The translations under genes were made by a program, and so were the position numbers. This document shows positions 5,706-7,724 of a stretch of DNA of 7,724 bases, piece by piece. The stretch's first letter is position 1. The number at the start of each line of letters is the position of its first letter. The stretch covers positions 1-7,724 of the forward strand of contig VAXT01000039.1 in assembly GCA_005883245.1 (NCBI GenBank), in the 5' to 3' direction. Origin of the DNA: Actinomycetota bacterium. GTDB lineage: Bacteria; Actinomycetota; Thermoleophilia; Gaiellales; Gaiellaceae. The notes beneath the pieces are model-generated. The model ran no database searches. It was not told the DNA's origin and saw only the letters and a program-made list of their open reading frames with translations.

Positions 5706-6691
5706 GAGTGCTCCACCGTGACCGCGCCGTCGATCGTCGAGGCCTCTTCGGCAGGCAGCGCCGCGCCTTCGATTCCGAGCGTCCGCGCGATCTCGGCGAG
5801 GAGCTCTCCGGCCGGGGGCAGCTCCGCGACCGAGTCCGCGGTGCGAGCCGCGGCCCGGATCTCCGCCGGCTTTGCTCCCGTCAGTCGGCCGAGCAGCGTC
5901 GGGTTCGCGCGCAGCGCGATCGCGTCTCCTGGCGGCAGCGGCCCGTAGTACTCGGGCACGGACAGGTACTCGTCGGCGACGCGGCCCCGGTCGTACGCGA
6001 CGAGTCGGACGACCTCGTCCTGCTCCGCGCCCAGCGCGACCACGACTCCGCCGGTCACGTACGAGAGCTCGGAGGCGAGCCGCCTCAGCTGCTCCGGCTG
6101 GGCGGCGGCCACGTCGTCGTAAACGCCGGTCCAGCCGTTCCTCGGCGGGCCGACGACGCTCGATTCGGAGCGAACGACCCGCGGGACCCACCGGGCAACT
6201 GCTTTCTCGACGGCGCCGAGGTCGTCGGTCTGGAGGTGGATCGAGCCCGTGGAGGCGACCTCGCCGCCCTCCAGTCGCAGGCCGAGCGAATCGAGGTCCG
6301 TGAGCAGCGAACGCCGGTAATCGGTGAAGCCGAGCCGGCGCCAGTAGGCGAGCGCCTCGTCGTTCGGCAACTCGACGTTCAGCGACACGTGTGTTACGTC
6401 CTCGTCCCGAAAGTACGTCACGAGCTCGTGCAACAACTCGTGCCCGCCGCCCTGGCCGCGCGCTTCGGGCTTCAGGTAGACGAGGCTGACGTGGCCGAGG
6501 CCGTCTCGGAGCTCGCCCTTCGCCATGCCGACGATCTCGCCGTCGGCCTCGGCGACGACGAGGTGGCCCTCGCGCAGGTACGGCCCGGCCGGAGGTGCGG
6601 GATACGGGCGCGCCCAGTGCTCCTCCAGGTAGGCGGCGACGAGCTCCTCGAGCGCCGGAAGGTCGGCCTGGGTCGCCTCGCGGACGTTCAC
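5702..6691 (-). CDS. GNAT acetyltransferase fused to an uncharacterised C-terminal domain
   Basis: 329 residues. Residues 1-145 are a GNAT N-acetyltransferase: VREATQADLPALEELV (3-18), strand LVVAEADGEIVGMAKGEL (44-61), motif A VSLVYLKPEARGQGGGHELL (68-87) with the acetyl-CoA binding R/GQGGG turn at 78-83, and motif B-like NVELPNDEALAYWRRLGF (105-122). Residues 147-312 form a second alpha/beta domain that I cannot name. It starts with STGSIHLQTDD (147-157) and includes GGVVVALGAEQDEVVRLVAYDRGR (214-237) and EYLSVPEYYGPLPPGD (241-256). It is not a second GNAT copy. The acceptor is unknown. The GTG at 6691-6689 overlaps the GST-like gene's stop as GTGA, and its own stop overlaps the next GTG in the same way. 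That gives tight coupling in the operon and a confident start. Confidence 0.9.
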   Translation of the reverse strand: MNVREATQADLPALEELVAAYLEEHWARPYPAPPAGPYLREGHLVVAEADGEIVGMAKGELRDGLGHVSLVYLKPEARGQGGGHELLHELVTYFRDEDVTHVSLNVELPNDEALAYWRRLGFTDYRRSLLTDLDSLGLRLEGGEVASTGSIHLQTDDLGAVEKAVARWVPRVVRSESSVVGPPRNGWTGVYDDVAAAQPEQLRRLASELSYVTGGVVVALGAEQDEVVRLVAYDRGRVADEYLSVPEYYGPLPPGDAIALRANPTLLGRLTGAKPAEIRAAARTADSVAELPPAGELLAEIARTLGIEGAALPAEEASTIDGAVTVEHS

Positions 6692-7263
6692 CGCGCGGCG
6701 AGGAGCGCAGTCTCGGCGGCGACCGAGGGCCGCTCGCCTGCTCGGTCGACCCACTCGGCGAGGGCCGGGTGCGCCTCGAGGTCGACGCCGAGCATCGACT
6801 CGGCGCGGAGGATCCAGGGCAGGTAGGCGGCGTCTGCGATTCCAAAGTCGCGGCCGGTGAGGAACAGTTGCCCGGCGAGCAGCGCGTCGAGCCTCGCCAG
6901 CTGGTCGCCGAGCCGCTCCCGCGCTGCCTCTTCGCCGCGCCGCAACGCGTAGTACGGGCCGCTGAGCTGGTCGAAGCGCTCGACGAGCAGGCGCCCCGCG
7001 GCGCGCTCGGCGGGGTCGGCGGGCCACAGCGGTGGCTCGGGGTGGCGCTCCTCGAGGTACTCCATGATCACGGCTGACTCGGGCAGGACGAACGCGCCCT
7101 CCTCGAGCACGGGGACGCGCCCGAGCGGGTTCTTCTCGTACATCCACGCGGGGCGGTCGTCGAGGTCGACGACGACGGTCTCGTACTGGAGCCCCTTCTC
7201 GGCGAGGACGATTCGGACGCGGGCGCAGTAGGGGCAGCGGTCGGCGTCGTAGAGCGTGAGCAC
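6688..7263 (-). CDS. Glutathione S-transferase-like protein
   Basis: 191 residues, cytoplasmic. The N-terminal thioredoxin-fold domain (1-75) has a glutaredoxin-like CPYC at 10-13, RVPVL with the cis-proline P51 (49-53), and the PES turn (61-63) that in the family holds the gamma-glutamyl group. The C-terminal all-helical domain (85-190) contains FGIADAAYLPW (140-150) with the conserved fold-stabilising D144. Family members conjugate or reduce substrates with glutathione. CPYC favours a thiol-disulfide or dehalogenase/reductase-like activity over classical conjugation. Many actinobacteria use mycothiol instead, so the actual thiol is open. The start is a GTG at 7263-7261, 10 bases after the glycosylase stop. 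AGGA, within TAGGAT, lies 8 bases before it and can act as a Shine-Dalgarno sequence. Its stop overlaps the GNAT start. Confidence 0.93.
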   Translation of the reverse strand: MLTLYDADRCPYCARVRIVLAEKGLQYETVVVDLDDRPAWMYEKNPLGRVPVLEEGAFVLPESAVIMEYLEERHPEPPLWPADPAERAAGRLLVERFDQLSGPYYALRRGEEAARERLGDQLARLDALLAGQLFLTGRDFGIADAAYLPWILRAESMLGVDLEAHPALAEWVDRAGERPSVAAETALLAAR

Positions 7264-7273
7264 GTGCTCGATC

Positions 7274-7724
7274 CTAGGCGTCGCGGAGCAGTCCGGCGAG
7301 GAGGTAGTGCGCGGTCAGGTTCTGGAACGGGTCGAAGCGCTCGCCGAGCGTGCGCACCTCGTCGGTCGTCAGGTCGCGGCCGTCGCCGTAGAAGCGCGAC
7401 ACGGCCTTGCGCACTCCCAGGTCCCCGGCCGGCCATGCGCGGGGGCGGGCCAGATGGCGGGCGAGAAACCAGTCTGCCGTCCACTCGCCGATCCCGGACA
7501 GCGTCGTGAGGGCGGCCTTGACCTCGTCGTCTGGCAAGAGCTCGAGCGCGTGCAGGTCGAGGTCGCTGCGCGCGAGCCCGGTCACGTACTCGGCCTTGCG
7601 CCGCGAGAAGCCGAGCGCGAACAGCTCGTCCGGCTCGGCGGCGGCAAGCCGCTCGCGCGTCGGGAACGAGTAGGCGTGCTCCCCGTGGACGCCGAAGCGC
7701 TCGATCAACCGATTGCGGATCGCG
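7274..7724 (-). CDS. HhH-GPD DNA glycosylase, AlkA type (5' end of gene cut off by window edge)
   Basis: The C-terminal 149 codons of a base-excision-repair glycosylase are visible. By similarity it is a DNA-3-methyladenine glycosylase II, which removes alkylated bases from DNA. In window residue numbers it shows the helix AIRNRLIERFG (1-11), FPTRERLAAAEPDELFALGFSRRKAEY (20-46), the helix-hairpin-helix LSGIGEWTAD (75-84) and the catalytic Asp region WPAGDLGVRKAV (97-108) with D101. There is no Cys cluster at the C-terminus, so it is not the iron-sulfur MutY/Nth type. A TTG at 7708 could pass for a start, but the frame stays open to the window edge and the upstream codons fit the family, so the true start lies beyond 7724. 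It is the first visible gene of the minus-strand operon, with 10 bases to the GST-like gene. Confidence 0.93.
   Translation of the reverse strand, partial: AIRNRLIERFGVHGEHAYSFPTRERLAAAEPDELFALGFSRRKAEYVTGLARSDLDLHALELLPDDEVKAALTTLSGIGEWTADWFLARHLARPRAWPAGDLGVRKAVSRFYGDGRDLTTDEVRTLGERFDPFQNLTAHYLLAGLLRDA

Noticed and set aside
5708..6826. A 372-codon plus-strand frame opposite the GNAT gene
   Set aside because: It is antisense to a gene with a clear acetyl-CoA binding motif. It shows no domain and shadow-like composition.
5706..6845. Upstream extension of the small hydrolase frame to a 594-residue protein
   Set aside because: The extra part is an alternative frame over the GNAT gene. The hydrolase fold begins exactly at the GTG at 5705.
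6692..7147. Upstream extension of the GNAT frame by 152 residues
   Set aside because: The extension is a shadow over the GST-like gene. The GNAT fold starts at the GTG at 6691, which overlaps the upstream stop as GTGA.
7706..7708. TTG as the start of the DNA glycosylase
   Set aside because: The frame continues open to the window edge with family-like residues (AIRNRLIERFG), and family members have a further N-terminal part. The gene is simply cut.
1..7724. Mobile elements, CRISPR arrays, tRNA/rRNA genes, riboswitches, toxin-antitoxin or defence genes
   Set aside because: No transposase, integrase, terminal inverted repeats, spaced repeat arrays, tRNA-like cloverleaf or small paired orphan genes were found by reading both strands. 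The gaps between genes are too short to hide much.

Overview
The window is very G+C rich and strongly third-position biased. GTG starts are common, and several genes carry a TANNNT box exactly six bases before the start codon. This points to a high-G+C actinobacterium. The Thermoleophilia/Gaiellales side is my best guess, from overall flavour rather than from a marker gene. Gene density is very high: there are eight genes, two of them cut by the window edges, and no intergenic gap longer than about 90 bases.

Layout. Bases 1-1509, minus strand: glutamate racemase (murI) followed by RNase PH (rph, 3' end cut off), joined by a GTGA overlap. A 22-base gap (1510-1531) separates murI from the divergent plus-strand gene at 1532-2959, a secreted alpha/beta hydrolase of the X-Pro dipeptidyl-peptidase/CocE (S15) type. 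Next, at 3048-4067, is a secreted protein of unknown function with its own promoter region, a purine-rich ribosome binding site and a strong terminator-like hairpin. At 4145-5101 is a DUF72 (YecE-like) TIM-barrel protein, apparently leaderless. Bases 5061-7724 hold a minus-strand operon. In order of transcription it encodes an HhH-GPD/AlkA-type DNA glycosylase (5' end cut off), a glutathione S-transferase-like protein, a GNAT acetyltransferase with an unrecognised C-terminal domain, and a small alpha/beta hydrolase. The last gene overlaps the 3' end of the DUF72 gene tail to tail by 41 bases.

Function. murI-rph is a housekeeping pair (D-glutamate for the cell wall; 3' end trimming of tRNA). 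The two plus-strand secreted proteins act outside the membrane. The right-hand operon looks like a repair/detoxification/modification set, but nothing ties its members to one pathway. I see no phage, transposon, CRISPR, tRNA or rRNA, and no convincing new multi-gene system. The most notable structure is the murI/hydrolase gap: two -10-like boxes share one central TA, and their dyad is centred exactly midway between two start codons that would both sit at +1.
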